From Chrysemys picta bellii (Eukaryota > Chordata > Testudines > Emydidae), in assembly GCF_011386835.1 (NCBI RefSeq), contig NC_088792.1, positions 217,406,394 to 217,470,393 of the forward strand: a DNA stretch of 64,000 bases, written 5' to 3'. Under the pieces are notes generated by a model that worked only from the letters and a program-made list of their open reading frames with translations, was not told the DNA's origin and ran no database searches. This document shows positions 46,682 through 58,524 of the stretch, piece after piece. The position numbers and the translations under genes are program-made. Within the stretch, counting starts at the first letter, position 1. Every line of letters begins with the position of its first letter.

Positions 46682-47404
46682 GTAGATGTCACAAGGTTTA
46701 CGTACCACTGTGGCACTTCCTGCTGGCCATCACAGGGATTAGCTTTGATAACAGGCAAGGCACCACCAGGAAAGGGCACACTGGCTATCATCACCATCTG
46801 CAGACCCACCTCAGTCCAAATACTGCAGCATCCTCTTCATGACTTGGCTCTATCACCATATCACTGTTCATGTTTTCCCCCTTCTGGGAGTGGTGATGAT
46901 GGCATCTCAGTTCTAGAGCCTAGCCCTTCTCCAGTGGCAAGTGGGGGGGACTCAGGCCTACCCATTACTCTGGTTCTGGTCCAGGGACCCTGTAGCTAGC
47001 AGCCTCCTGCTGCCTCTCCTTAACTTCTCACCAGTGCCGCTTCCATTCCCATGGCCACTTCCCTGCAGCCTCAGCACCGTCATCACCATCTTCTCAGAAC
47101 CTCAGGCCTGCAAGTCCCAGCAGCCAGCCAAGAGCTCTCTCTCTATCTCCCCCGTTCCCTGCTAGCAACTGCCCTGTGTGACGTGCTAGCTTCCTGCAGC
47201 CCTCAAGCAACTCAATCCTCTCCTATAGGCTCCCTACAGCAACTGACTGCCGCTGGCCCTGCAGCTCTTTTCATATGGACCTGCTGGCCCCTGATTGGCT
47301 GCTCCTTGCAGCCTCCCTTGGATTGGCTGCTCCCTGCGCAGCCTCCCTAGGCTGCTTTTAACCCCTTCTCTGCCAGTGTGGGGTGGACACCCCATCACAG
47401 TAGA
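46682..47404 (-). mobile_element. Solo LTR, 713 bp, with 5-bp TSD
   Basis: The LTR spans 46687-47399, beginning TGTCACAAGGTTTACG and ending GGACACCCCATCACA (TG...CA). It is flanked by GTAGA at 46682-46686 and 47400-47404. No internal retroviral or Gypsy genes lie beside it. On the minus strand GGTTAAAAGC lies near the start. Orientation is inferred and uncertain. Open frames inside are not supported as genes. Confidence 0.75.
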
Positions 47405-48150
47405 CATGTGACTGTGGGATGATCAAGTGTAGCCTTTTCTTGGTCTCTCAGCCCCCTTATTCATTAAAGATTTCAACAGATAATTGGTGGTTCTTAATTT
47501 TGAGACTTCTGATAGCACACATACAGGAACCATCATACAGGATACCTTTCTAGCTTGCTAAATAAATGTCAGACTGCCAGAGAGAGCATCATCTCAGAAA
47601 ATTACATAGGTGCTATGAAATCAGCACAAGGCTTTAATGACTGGACTGTGTCCAGATGGACTTCTTTATTCATATCCCGGGATTTGGTATTATTAATGAT
47701 GCTTTATTAAAACAAGCCTTAGAGAGGGCCATGTGGTCAGCCTGAAGCTGGTCAGCCACGTTAAGCATTATTCTGCAGTTGTTTTTTAATGTTCTCAGGC
47801 TAGGAAAGCAAGACTGGGCCTGTCTTTGAGCTATCGATCAGAAGGCATAACCACCATGTTCAACCCTACATATTACATGCTGAAAAGCCTGCTGAAGAAC
47901 AAACAGGCTCCAATCATTTTCTGCTCAGAGCAAGCAAACAAGGACGCTGCCTTGGGCAGACTGGAGCCAGGCAGAGACTGTCATTTACACTCTCAAGGCA
48001 TCTAAGGTACTAAACAAAATTTTCCAACGTGGAGTTTGGGCCCTACAAAGACCATGCCAGTCTGGAAAGATGTGGAGCAGAGGAAAGAAGCAGCAGCAGC
48101 ATGACACCAAATCTGTTCCACACACCACCTTGGCAATGTGCAGCTGAGAG
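47405..48150. other. Intergenic, nothing recognised
   Basis: No supported gene or repeat end. Confidence 0.45.
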
Positions 48151-48151
48151 C

Positions 48152-48716
48152 TAAGGCTATGAGTAGGGCTCTGTGTCTTCTCACGGAGGTCACAGATTCC
48201 ATGATTCCTGCGACCTCTGTGACTTCTGCAGCGGCCAGCGTGGCTGACCACAGGGCTGACCAAGCAGCTTGCCCCGGGGGACAGCCACACCAGCCGCTGC
48301 TGGAGTAGCCTGAGGCTGGCCTCTGCTCTGGTGGCCCTGGGCAGCTGGCCCCGGGGACCACCTGAGCAGTGGTCCCAGGGGTGGTGGGAACAGCCACTGG
48401 TCTCCCAAGGCTTCCCCTTCCCCCAGTGGCGTCCGGAGCAACTGCTGGCCCCCCGGGGCTTCTTCTTTCCCCTGGTAATGGCCAGAGCAGCCACTGGCCC
48501 CCCCATGGATGCCCCTCCCAGTGGCAGCCGGAGCGGCGGGTTCCCCAAGGCTTCCCCCCCAGCAGCTGGTGCCGTGGTCCCCGGGCTCCCCAAGATTCAA
48601 TCAGGGGTATTTATGGTATAAGTCATGGACAGGTCAGGGCCGAGATTTTTTGTTTCTTGCCCATGACCTGTCTATTACTTTTCCTAAAAATACCCATGAT
48701 TAAATGGTAGCCTTAG
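48152..48716. mobile_element. Probable DNA-transposon-derived repeat, GC-rich core
   Basis: Ends CTAAGGCTATGAGTAGGGCT and GGTAGCCTTAGCTATGAG are inverted over CTAAGGCTA. Subterminal GTCATGGACAGGTCAGGGCC and CCCATGACCTGTC at about 48625-48670 form a hairpin. No clear target duplication. The GC-rich core gives spurious long frames on both strands. Confidence 0.5.
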
Positions 48717-48760
48717 CTATGAGTGAAGGAACAAGCAGTTCCTCAGAAGCCTTCCCCTCC

Positions 48761-48987
48761 CAATGATTCTCAAACTTGTGTACTGGTGACCCCTTTCACA
48801 TAGCAAGCCTCTGAGTGAGATCCCCCCTTATACATTTAAAACATTTAAAAATATATTTAACACCATTATACATGGTGGATGCAAAGCGGGGTCTGGGGTG
48901 GGGGCTGACAGCTCATGACACACACACACCCCCGTAATAACCTTGCGATCCCCTGAGGGGTCCCAACCCCCAGTTTGAGAACCCCTA
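48761..48987. mobile_element. hAT (Charlie-like) MITE, copy 2
   Basis: CAATGATTCTCAAACTTGTG ... CAGTTTGAGAACCCCTA, colinear with the copy at 25587. It contains an expanded CA run near 48920. Target duplication not evident. Confidence 0.7.
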
Positions 48988-49422
48988 CTCTCATAGCAGC
49001 CCTTAATGTAGCTAGCCACAGGAGCATCTCACCCATACAGGGCTCAGGCAACAATCAGCCCCCTCAAGCTTCTCTCCTCTGCCCCATGGCACTCAGCTCA
49101 GCCACCAGAGCACAATTTCTGAAAGTTTTGTTTCATAAACAAAGGCAACATAGACAGAAATATATATTACAAACAACATTAAAACCTCAAACTAACAAAT
49201 ATTTAGCAACTTCTGTGAGCGTTTCAATTTGTGCATCAGTGCAGGCAGCCCTCAATACAAAGTAAAGTACTTCATTTAAAAATGACCACAATTACAGTGT
49301 CAGAATAATGTTATTATCTCCTAGGCAGATCATATTTAAAACCCAAGTGCTTACTAGCAAGGAAGAGAATGATTTAAGAACATCAGATCTTATACTGCCA
49401 GATAATAGTTACTTTTTTAGGC

Positions 49423-49540
49423 CAGAAAGGACCATTAGATCATCTCTGACCTGGCCTGTAATTTCACCCAGTTTTCCCTGTGTTGAGCCCAATAACTTGT
49501 GACTGACTAAGGCATATCTTCCAGAAAGGCAGGCATTGTT
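49423..49540 (-). mobile_element. CR1-like LINE 3' tail fragment
   Basis: GCCAGAAAGGACCATTAGAT and CCAGAAAGGCAGGCATTG match the antisense tail seen at 62080. Confidence 0.6.
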
Positions 49541-49563
49541 TTTACCAAGGCTGAAAAGTTATA

Positions 49564-50004
49564 TGTCACAGTGTCAGATGGCCCTTTAAGGAAGCTAGGC
49601 TTAGTCTCAACCTGTGACTAATCAGCTGCCTCCCAGCTGGTGAGATAAAAGAGGAACAAGCAGCTTACTTAAGGGAGAGAGCAACAAGGGAGTAAGGAAG
49701 TTATTGCAGGAGACTGGGTCAGCAAAATGAAAGGGGCTTACTACACCAGATAGGTGAAAGATCTTGTTGGGGATATCTGCTGCGTAGGCTGCAGCAGCAG
49801 TGATAGAAGCCACCCTTAGGAGGGGCCGGTTTATCGGTCTTGATTGATATTGAACTATGTTTGTGTTTGAACAATAAATGCATCCCTGGGAAGCTCCACC
49901 ACTAGTGGTGGTGGAGCTTCAATTAATGCTCGTGAGTTGGCCCACCAGCTTATATGAGAGTGGGGAAACTGAGTCAGAGCCTGGGCTGGGGAGACCGTGT
50001 TACA
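49564..50004 (+). mobile_element. Possible solo LTR
   Basis: Starts TGTCACAGTGTCAG and ends GACCGTGTTACA. GATAAAAGAGG (TATA-like, about 49645) and AATAAATGC (polyadenylation signal, about 49872) lie in LTR order. A 30-bp near-palindrome GAAGCTCCACCAC ... GTGGTGGAGCTTC lies at about 49889-49919. No target duplication was found, so the ends are uncertain. Confidence 0.45.
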
Positions 50005-50280
50005 GTACAAGTTTCCTCACAATGCAATAGTCTTAACTCTGACCCATATAGTTTTCTGCTAACTTGTTTCTGGTGTTTTTTAAGGGATACTGTCAAATAG
50101 GAAGTATCAATTGCTTTATTTCTCATGTGACAGTAGTAATGTCTTGTTAGAATAGTCAGCCACTGTTTCTCATGTTATGTTATGCGTCATGTTATATGTG
50201 TAGCTTACGAGGAAAAAATAGCAGTGATTTATGGTTAAAATGCTGTATGGGGACTTTCATTTGGAGCTGATGAATAGACA

Positions 50281-51334
50281 ATAATTACACAACTTCAAAA
50301 TGATCTGGACAAACTGGAGAAATGCTCTGAATTAAATAGGATGAAATTCAATAAGGACAAATGCAAAGTACTCCACTTAAGAAGGAGCAATCAGTTGCAC
50401 ACATACAAAATGGGAAATGACTGCCTAGGAAGGAGTACTGCAGAAAAGGATGGGGGGAGGGGGGTCATAGTGGATCACAAGCTAAATATGAGTCAAGAGT
50501 GTAACACTGTTGCAAAAAAAGCAAACATCATTCTGGGATGTATTAGCAGGAGTGTTGGAAGCAAGACACGAGAAGTAATTCTTCCGCTCTGCCCTGCGCC
50601 AATTACATTTCAACTGGCATATTATGTCCAGTTCTGGGCACCACATTCAGGAAAGATGTGGACAAATTGAAGAAAGGCCAGAGAAAAACAAGTATCAGGG
50701 GGTAGCCGTGTTAGTCTGTATCTACAAAAACAACAAGGAGTCTGGTGGCACCTTAAAGACTAACAGATTTATTTGGGCATAAGCTTTCATGAGTAAAAAG
50801 TGAGGTTTTTACTCACGAAAGCTTATGCCCAAATAAATCTGTTAGTCTTTAAGGTGCCACCAGACTCCTTGTTGTTTTTTCAGAGAAAAACAAAAATTAG
50901 TAAAGGTCTAGAAAACATAATCTTTGAGGAAAGATTGAAAAAAAATGGGTTTGTTTAGTCTGGAGATGAGAAGACTGAGAGGGTACATGATAACAGTTTT
51001 CAAGTACATAAAAAGTTGTTACAAGGAGGAGGGAGAAAAATTGTTCTCCTTCATCTCTCAGGATAGGACAAGAAGCAATGGCCTTAAATTGCAGCAAGGG
51101 TGGTTTAGGTTGGACAGTAGGAAAAACTTCCTAACTGTCAGTGTGGTTAAACACTGGAATAAATTGCTTAGGGATGTTATGGAATCTCCATCATTGGAGA
51201 TTTTTAAGAGCAGGTTAGACAAATACCTTTCAGCGATGGTCTAGATAATACTTATCCCTGCCATGAGTGCAGGGGACTGGACTAGAAGACCTCCTAAGGT
51301 CCCTTCCAGTCCTACAATTCTAAGATTTTATGAA
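50281..51334 (+). mobile_element. CR1 LINE 3' fragment, interrupted by a foldback SINE
   Basis: Coding traces run from NDLDKLEKC-type sequence (about 50300) through MKFNKDKCKVLHL, STAEKDGG and NMSQECNTVAKKANIILGCI. After the insert they continue with [32 protein letters not shown] and VVKHWNKLLRDVMESPSLEI. The 3' end reads CCTCCTAAGGTCCCTTCCAG then ATTCTAAGATTTTATGA. Colinear with the ORF2 C-terminus at 43326, about as expected for an older relative. Confidence 0.88.
50692..50880 (+). repeat. SINE-like insertion, 74-bp foldback arms
   Basis: Head GTATCAGGGGGTAGCCGTG and GTTAGTCTGTATCTAC is followed by an arm 50726-50799 and a 6-bp loop GTGAGG. The arm 50806-50879 then reverse-complements the first with a single mismatch. 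It is flanked by perfect 13-bp direct repeats CAGAGAAAAACAA at 50679-50691 and 50881-50893. Inserted into the CR1 copy, so younger than it. Confidence 0.9.
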
Positions 51335-51439
51335 CCTTTGTTTGCCTTTCAAAAGGATTGTTTATATTTTGAGTTGATTGATGAGAATTTATTTATTTAT
51401 TATTTCCTTTGAGGACTCTGGGAACCGCTGCAATCAGCC

Positions 51440-51505
51440 TTGAGGAATTGTTGGGCTAGGTGTTGTACAAAGACATGGTCTCTGCCGCAGAAAACTTCAA
51501 TTTAA
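51440..51505. repeat. Dispersed reptile repeat (old)
   Basis: GGGCTAGGTGTTGTACAAAG and ACATGGTCTCTGCCGCAGAA. Related to the copies at 25190, 37520 and 39690. Confidence 0.45.
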
Positions 51506-51579
51506 TCAAAATGTTAAGAAAAATATTCCTGTTATCTTAATCCTGCAAATGTAAAAATTCCATACTACATAGGTTCTTA

Positions 51580-51863
51580 GGGCTTGTCTTCACTACCTGC
51601 ATGAATCAGCGGGTAGAAATTGATCTCTCGGGGATCGAATTATCGCGTCTCGTCGGGACGCGACAATCGATCCCCGAATCGACGCGCGTACTCCACCAGC
51701 GCAGGTAGGTGTAAGCACCGTCGACGGGGGAGCCGCGGCGGTCGATTTGCTGCTGTCCTCACAGCGGGGTAAGTCGGCTTAGATACGTCGAATTCAGCTA
51801 TGCGATTCGCGTAGCGGAATTTGCATATCTTAAATCGATCCCCCCCTAGTGTAGACCTAGCCT
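51580..51863. mobile_element. CpG-rich MITE (GTCTACACT-type ends)
   Basis: Ends GGGCTTGTCTTCACT and AGTGTAGACCTAGCCT are flanked by TA on each side (51578-51579, 51864-51865). The interior has an unusual density of CpG, including an internal hairpin between 51630-51649 (GGGGATCGAATTATCGCGTC) and 51657-51675 (GACGCGACAATCGATCCCC). Same family as 31191-31487. Confidence 0.8.
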
Positions 51864-51865
51864 TA

Positions 51866-53044
51866 TACTGCTCCCATCACCACAGTTTCTGAGCACCTTC
51901 CAGTAGTCATGTGATTACAATCTGTCTAGCAGGAGATTTTTCCTTTATTTCCCTTTCTTGTCAACAAGGAGAGTCAAAATCAGCTTTATGATGGAACCAT
52001 AGCTGCAAGCCTAGCTACGGAGGAGTTATAATATAACTCAGCAGCTTAGCTGGAACTTTAAGTCTCTAGCTTAAAAAACATAAACCTCTGTCCCTGGATA
52101 GAAATGAAATGCACAGTTAGTTGCCAGATATAAAAATACCTTTAATGCATCGAAGCAGAGCAACTACCTTCTCCTCCTTCAAATCTCTCCTCAAGATTCA
52201 CAGAACTCACCCAGTGAATGACTAGGCTGAGGGAGATAGTTGACACTTTATATTAGACAAGTTATTTAAGAATTGTAAATATCTGATAAAAATGAACAGA
52301 TTGAAGATCTCCTTCCCACCCACCCCCCTTTTTAAGTTACAAGACCTATTTGTAAACTCTTTAGGGCAGGCTCCATATCTGTGCATGTGTTTGAAGAAGT
52401 CCTGGCCCAACTGGGCCTAGATCCTGACTGAGGCATTTGGACAGTATGGTAACATTCAAATTGCTCCGATGTTGCAAGTACTCATTAGAGGAAAACATTC
52501 TCACACCACAACATTTTTGAAAGTGGCTGCAGTTTTTGGGTGCAAGGCTTGAGATACCTAGAACTTAATTTCCAAAAATGCCGAACACCTCCAACTTGCA
52601 CAGCAAAATCAGGTCCAAGAATCTCAAGCAGGACACTTAATTAGAGGCCAAGTTTTTTTTTTTAAATGTTGGCTTTATTGTCCAATTGAAGGCAATGGCT
52701 AAAAACTCCCTTTGATAGGGACAGTTTCCCACTCAAACTCCATTATATAACTGGCAGTGTGTTATGCAAGAAGTAAAGGGCACAGTGGATAAAGATTCTC
52801 AGTTGAATTGTAGGAGAGGGGAATCTGTGACGTGTTGCAGTTTTTTGGCCATGGAAATATCCTGATTTCCCAGAAGACAAGTTATAATTGCCACAGAGCT
52901 CTCGGTGAGCATGGAACAGCTCAAACATTACTCTGTACTATGTGGTACTGATACACACTAGAATTTCATCCTCACCTTGGCCAAGTAAGCTTCTAGGGCA
53001 TGGGACCTCCTGTAGCTGGCAGTTTTGGCAGCTAAATTTTAGAT
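51866..53044. other. Intergenic, nothing recognised
   Basis: No supported gene or repeat end. Confidence 0.45.
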
Positions 53045-53049
53045 GGCAC

Positions 53050-53574
53050 TGTGAAGGAGCAGAGAGTCTGAAGGTGGGCACAGCAGGGGTTAAAGAACAC
53101 CTGTGGGTTTAGCTAGCCCCGCCCCACTATACCTGCAGCCAATGCCAGGCTTGGAGGGGGGAGAAAAGAAGGGAGCCTGGCTCAGTCAGGGGCTGACTGG
53201 CGAAGAGGCAGGAGCTCTCTGGATGCCTGCCTGAAGGCACAGACCAGTAACCTGCCTGCCAATGCAGCCACTGGAGGCGAGTAAGTTTCCTTGGCAAAGG
53301 TGAACCTACAGAGAAGCCCCAACTGTGGGGCAACTGGACTAGTGGGGCCACACCCCAAACTAAAAGGACTTGCATAGGGAGCAGGCCAGGAAAACAGGAC
53401 CTGAACCCCTCCCCCCCTCCAGCTGGGAGAAAGATCCATCACCCTGTTTAGGGGTTGAGCAACACAGGGCCCTGGGCCAGGACCAGAGGGAAAAGGAGGG
53501 GTCAGCTCTCCCTACAGTCCCTCTAACCAACGATTTAGCCACTAGGCTGCCTGGCCACTGAGGGCCCTATCACA
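53050..53574 (+). mobile_element. Probable solo LTR, about 525 bp
   Basis: Begins TGTGAAGGAGCAGAGAG and ends GAGGGCCCTATCACA. GGCA lies at 53045-53048 (one extra base before TG) and 53575-53578. CAGGGGTTAAAG near the start resembles the minus-strand start of the LTR at 46687. GC-rich, without coding content. Confidence 0.55.
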
Positions 53575-53578
53575 GGCA

Positions 53579-56141
53579 TTTTCTGGAGCATCTACAACCA
53601 TACTGGAGCTGCCGGAGAACTCTGGGATCATTAAAGAACCATTTAAAAAGTGATATTTGAAATTTAGTTATGTGCTAAGTTCCCTTGCCTCTGCGCCATC
53701 TTTTCATTGCCATTAGTGAAAATACTGTCATGCTTAGTTCAGTGTTATCTTCAGAAGGCCACCTTTAATATACTTGGATCTAGCCTCTCGCTGTCATGAT
53801 TAGACTATTGTTCGTTACAAGCACTGCTGCAGACATCACACAGATTAAATAAATATGAATGACAGTATGGGTGTTAAACAGAAAGATCTGGAGAAGGAAT
53901 GAAAAAAATGCTACAGAGAAACATTATCTTTACTGTCATCAAAGTTACATGTTTGCGAGTGAAGAATTAGAATTTCCAAATTCAGAATAGTGTTCAACTG
54001 ATTGAAAAGCAACATTATGATTCACACAGCAAAAGACTGATCTAAATGATGGGCTCCACTGAGCTATGGTATTTGATTTTTGGTATTAGATGAGTAGTCC
54101 CAATCAGACATTAATTCTGTGTTGCTCCATTTTCTCATTAGTAAGTTGCTGAATGCAGCACCCAAGAAAAAGGGATGGAGCCTCACAAGACATGTTCCTC
54201 TGTGTCCCGAGGTCCACTCATCATTAGGGCATCTCCTCCTGGCCACACTGGGGATTAGCGCCTTCCAGGTCTGGGCTCCCTTCTGCTGTTTACCTCACGC
54301 CTGACTGCCACTCTCTCTCGCAGTCTCTGCGACCATGGGTGCTCCTTCTTCATGACTTGTCCCTCCAGCCAGGTCATTATCGGTGTGTCCCTCTTCCTGG
54401 AAATCAAAGTCTTTTCTAAAGAACAGGCTCACTACTTGGAAAGGGCCAGACTGCGATACCCTTACATATATCAACTTCAGTGAGACTGCTGATGGCTTAA
54501 GGTACTATTCAACATGATTAAGAGTATCAGTCTGCAGTCAGCATAGAAGTAGTCTGCAGTCATTGTCAGTCGGGAAGAAGGGAGGTGTATTTTGGGGCTA
54601 TAGAGGCAAGTAGCAAGAGGTACATTGGTGGTGTTTTGATTGGAACTCAGTAAAAACAGTTTAAAACAAGGGAAGATCTAGTATCTTCGCCTGCTAACGT
54701 GCTTTTGAAAAAAGCTAATAGTTAAAGAAACACTGTGGTTATTCAGCAAAATATTCCCTCTAAGTTTGTTGTATATCAGCTTCCATGAGATGAGGCAACA
54801 TCAAAATAGAACTACTAAAAAGTGAACCACTGTAAATGGACAATATTCATTCTACTCAATCCCTTAAATTTGTGGTCTCCCATACCATTGTGTCTCAAGG
54901 TGGATATGTGAAATTTCAATTAGTTACTTTTCAGCTTTCTTCTGCATTGATGGAAATAAATCAAAAAGGTTTTCATGAAACTTTTCTGAAGACAAAGCAC
55001 TGCAAATTCTCAGTGCAAAAGCTGCTCTCTCTTAGGCGCACAAATATGCACAACGTTAATTTGAAATATCTCAACCTTTTCCACTTAGAAAGGATTGTTT
55101 CCCCACTTCTGTGCATAACGCAAGCAGCAGGGAGTTCATGTACATGTAATGAATCAGCTCTGAAGAACTTACAGCTACTTATACAAGAGGGCTGTTCTTA
55201 TCAGACGGCTGTTCATGCCTCTGCAATTATGCACATTTCTGACATGAAACTCATGGATATTTAGCTTTCCATTAATTTTAAAAAGTGCACTTGCATCTAA
55301 ATCTCAAATTCTTTAGCATACTCATGTATTCCAAACTTATGGGCTGAGGACCTTCAATATTACCCTATCCTGATTCAGGCTTATTTTTTCCCGACCTTCA
55401 CCAACCAGACACTTTATTTTTGAGAAACTACAAACATTGAACAGCCTGGAAATACTATATTTACACACAAACATTTTTTTAAAAATGAAAATGCCACAAA
55501 ACCAACCTTAACTCTGCCCTATACCAGGGCTACATATAACAAGAGGAAACCAGGAGACAATCCTAGCCTCAAACCCATCCAATCCTCCCACATGCATCTT
55601 AATTTCATCAATAATTTCCCAAAAAGTGAGGTAAATGATAATATCTGACAAAAAGAAAACACAGTTGTGCAGCAGCATTAAAACTGAGCTTCACCTGTCT
55701 ATATGTTGCTGTAGAAAAGTACGTCTGCCTTCCTGAAGATTATATGCAGTCACCAGAAAGAGGCAAGATTTAAAAACAACTATTCACCGAGAGGAGCACA
55801 TTTGGGAAAATTTCCCCAAAGTGTGCATGGTTTCAAACACAAAGTGTGTTCAGACTGTAAGACACATACCTGCCATATCTTGAACTACAAACTTAATGGC
55901 CAGAGTAAATATTATTGCTTGCAAACGAGGAGCACAGAGTGGCAGGATATCACACTTACCAATCACAGGCATGTATTTACAAATTCAAAGTCACCTACTG
56001 CAGGGAAAATATACAAATAAAGTGCTTTTCAGATGTCCACTGCCAGAGGCCGCAAACTTCTGAGTCCTTCATCCAAATGTCTCCATCTCACACAAAAGGC
56101 ATGTGCACAGATTGATGGGAGATGATGGTAGAATGAAGGTG
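53579..56141. other. Intergenic, nothing recognised
   Basis: The longest frame (142 codons, 54836-55264) shows no family resemblance and has low-complexity AT-rich composition. Confidence 0.45.
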
Positions 56142-56149
56142 GTTTGGGT

Positions 56150-56467
56150 CAGGGGTCATCAACCTTTTTTCTTTCTGAGCCCCCTCCCTCCCCCGCCCCC
56201 CTCACCAACAAGCTATAAAAATTCCATGGCCCTCCTGTGCCACAACAACTGTTTTTCTGCATATCCAATATATTAAAAAGCCCAGGGCTGGCATTAGGGG
56301 GCAGCAAGCAGGGCAATAACCTGTAAAGCTAAGTTGCTCAGGCTTCGGCTTTCTACCCTGGGCCCTAGCAAGTCTAACACCAGCCCCTCTCTGGTTTATT
56401 TTGGCAGACCGCCTGAAACCTGCTTGTGACCCCACAGGGAGCCCAGACCCCTGGTTGAGAACCACTG
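56150..56467. mobile_element. hAT (Charlie-like) MITE, 318 bp
   Basis: Ends CAGGGGTCATCAACCTTTTT and CTGGTTGAGAACCACTG are flanked by perfect 8-bp duplications GTTTGGGT (56142-56149, 56468-56475). No coding capacity. Confidence 0.87.
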
Positions 56468-56665
56468 GTTTGGGTGATCTTCACTGTGGATTTCCATCTT
56501 TCCCTAATTTTGTGTCTATGAGATTTTAAGTGTAACATCGCATCAACTTTGAGTGTCTAGCATTTTAATGTTGTTTTACTAAGAAAACAGTAACATTCTT
56601 TTAATGCTTTCTTCCTTTCAGTAACTGGTATTTACAACTTTGACTGTCTTCATGAAACGTCTTGC

Positions 56666-57349
56666 CTGGTGTGACAGACCCAGACCAGTGGGGTACAGGA
56701 GTCTGGTAGAGGGCAAATACACTGGTCACTGGATGAGTAGTTTTCTGTTCCCTGAGTGACCAGAGCAGGGGCTGCACTAGAGTAATCAGGAACCTGCTAG
56801 AACCAGTTAAGGCAGGCAGGCTAATTAGGACACCTGGAGCCAATTAAGAAGAAGCTGCTAGAATCAATTAAGGCAGGCTAATCAGGGCACCTGGGTTTTA
56901 AAAGGAGCTCACTTCAGTTTGTGGTGTGAGTGTGAGGAGCTGGGAGCAAGAGGCGCAAGGAGCTGAGAGTGAAAGGGAGAGGGAGTGCTGCTGCTGGAGG
57001 ACTGAGGAGCACAAGTGTTATCAGACACCAGAAGGAAGGTGCTGTGGTGAGACTAAGGAAGGTGTTTGGAGGAGGCCATGGGGAAGTAGGCCAGGGAGTT
57101 GTAGCTGTCATGCAGCTGTTACAGGAGGCACTATAGACAGCTGCAGTCCACAGGGCCCTGGGCTGGATCCTGGAGTAGAGGGTGGGCCTGGGTTCCCCCC
57201 AAACCTCCCAGTTGACCTGGACTGTGGGTTCTTCTAGAGGGGAAGGTTTCTGGGCTGTTCCCCAACCCACATGGTGAATCTCTGAGGCAAGAAAATCCGC
57301 CAATAAGCGCAGGACCCACCAAGAGAGAGGAGGAACTTTGTCACACTGG
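56666..57349 (+). mobile_element. Solo LTR, 676 bp, with 4-bp TSD
   Basis: The LTR spans 56670-57345, from TGTGACAGACCCAGACCAG to GGAACTTTGTCACA. It is bounded by CTGG at 56666-56669 and 57346-57349. A TATA-like TTTTAAAAGG lies at about 56896, preceded by direct repeats of GGCAGGCTAATTAGG type. A 4-bp duplication suits Gypsy-type integrases. The other LTR and internal genes are gone, presumably by LTR-LTR recombination. Confidence 0.85.
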
Positions 57350-58520
57350 GATATAAAAATAATCTATAGAAAAGGCAGAGCTATGGGCTAAGTTGATGTG
57401 CAGTCTCTAAACTGTGCTGATCAGCATGTTCTGAGAGAGGCCTCATCATGGCTCGGTTCAGCTGCTCTGAGTTCACAAACATCACCACATACTAGGAGCC
57501 CAACAGCAGAAATGAGGGCATGAAACCTCTTGTGAAGAGCAACGGGGCCCTCCTTTCTGAGACTGGTAAGTGTACAGAAGATGTCCTTGTTGTACAGACT
57601 TTACTACACTGTGGACTGACTGGCACTCTATGAACAAAACACTCTGCATTTAGAATAAAGAAGCTGCTTACCTCTAACCTTTGCATCCACTAGTTATACA
57701 GCAAAACCTGGCTAATTTGAACTAATATCTTTGAGGCACACTGAAATTTACAAAATTGTGCAAATGAGCTAGTAAGTGAATGCACATTACTTTAAAAAAA
57801 GAGGCAGTGATGATGTATCCCAAAATGTATTCTACATTTGGCAAGAGTGGCTTAGTTTTATTATGCATAAAATTGTGATTTTTTTCTGTATTGTGTTTTC
57901 TATTACACACACTTCACTGGCTGGGCAAAACCTCACTACAGCTCTGCTGTTAACTCTTTGCTGTGAGCCAGGGGTAAAAACTCCTTTATGTATAGATTAT
58001 GGGCTGTGTAGATTAGTGAACTTGAGCTAGCAGAATATTTGCAACACACATACATGTATATAGTATGCATTGCATACATACATGTACAGTCTATCATGGG
58101 AGACTCCATTGTCCATGGCTACTTATTTTAAAAAAGAATGAATTTGATGAAAGCGATCATCAGACTGAAGATACTGCAGTACAGTTTGTGATAAAGCTTT
58201 AAATTACATAACTACTTATATTCCTTGTCACCACGTACAATTTTACCTACATGCAGTAGTGCTGTAAAGAAAAAACAGCTGTATGTGGACTTGAGTTTCA
58301 CTGTTTACATTTATTTTCAGGTGGCAAATGGCACTAAATTATTTGAATCCCCTGAGTATTCAGTTAACTGAATTTAAAGCAGGCTGTCATTGTATGAATT
58401 TTAGTAGAAAGTGCTTACTTGCACTTAGAAATTGAGGGGGAAAGGAAATCAGCTGCAAACCATGACATTTTATACCCTGCAAGTCTATACCAACCTCTCA
58501 AAAGCCTTTGTAAATATTAG
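57350..58520. other. Intergenic, nothing recognised
   Basis: Contains a short ACATAC/ATGTAT-rich stretch at about 58046-58086. No supported gene. Confidence 0.45.
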
Positions 58521-58524
58521 ATCT

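Noticed and set aside
48002..48710. Overlapping long frames on both strands at 48.0-48.7 kb
   Set aside because: Produced by the GC-rich core of a transposon-derived repeat.
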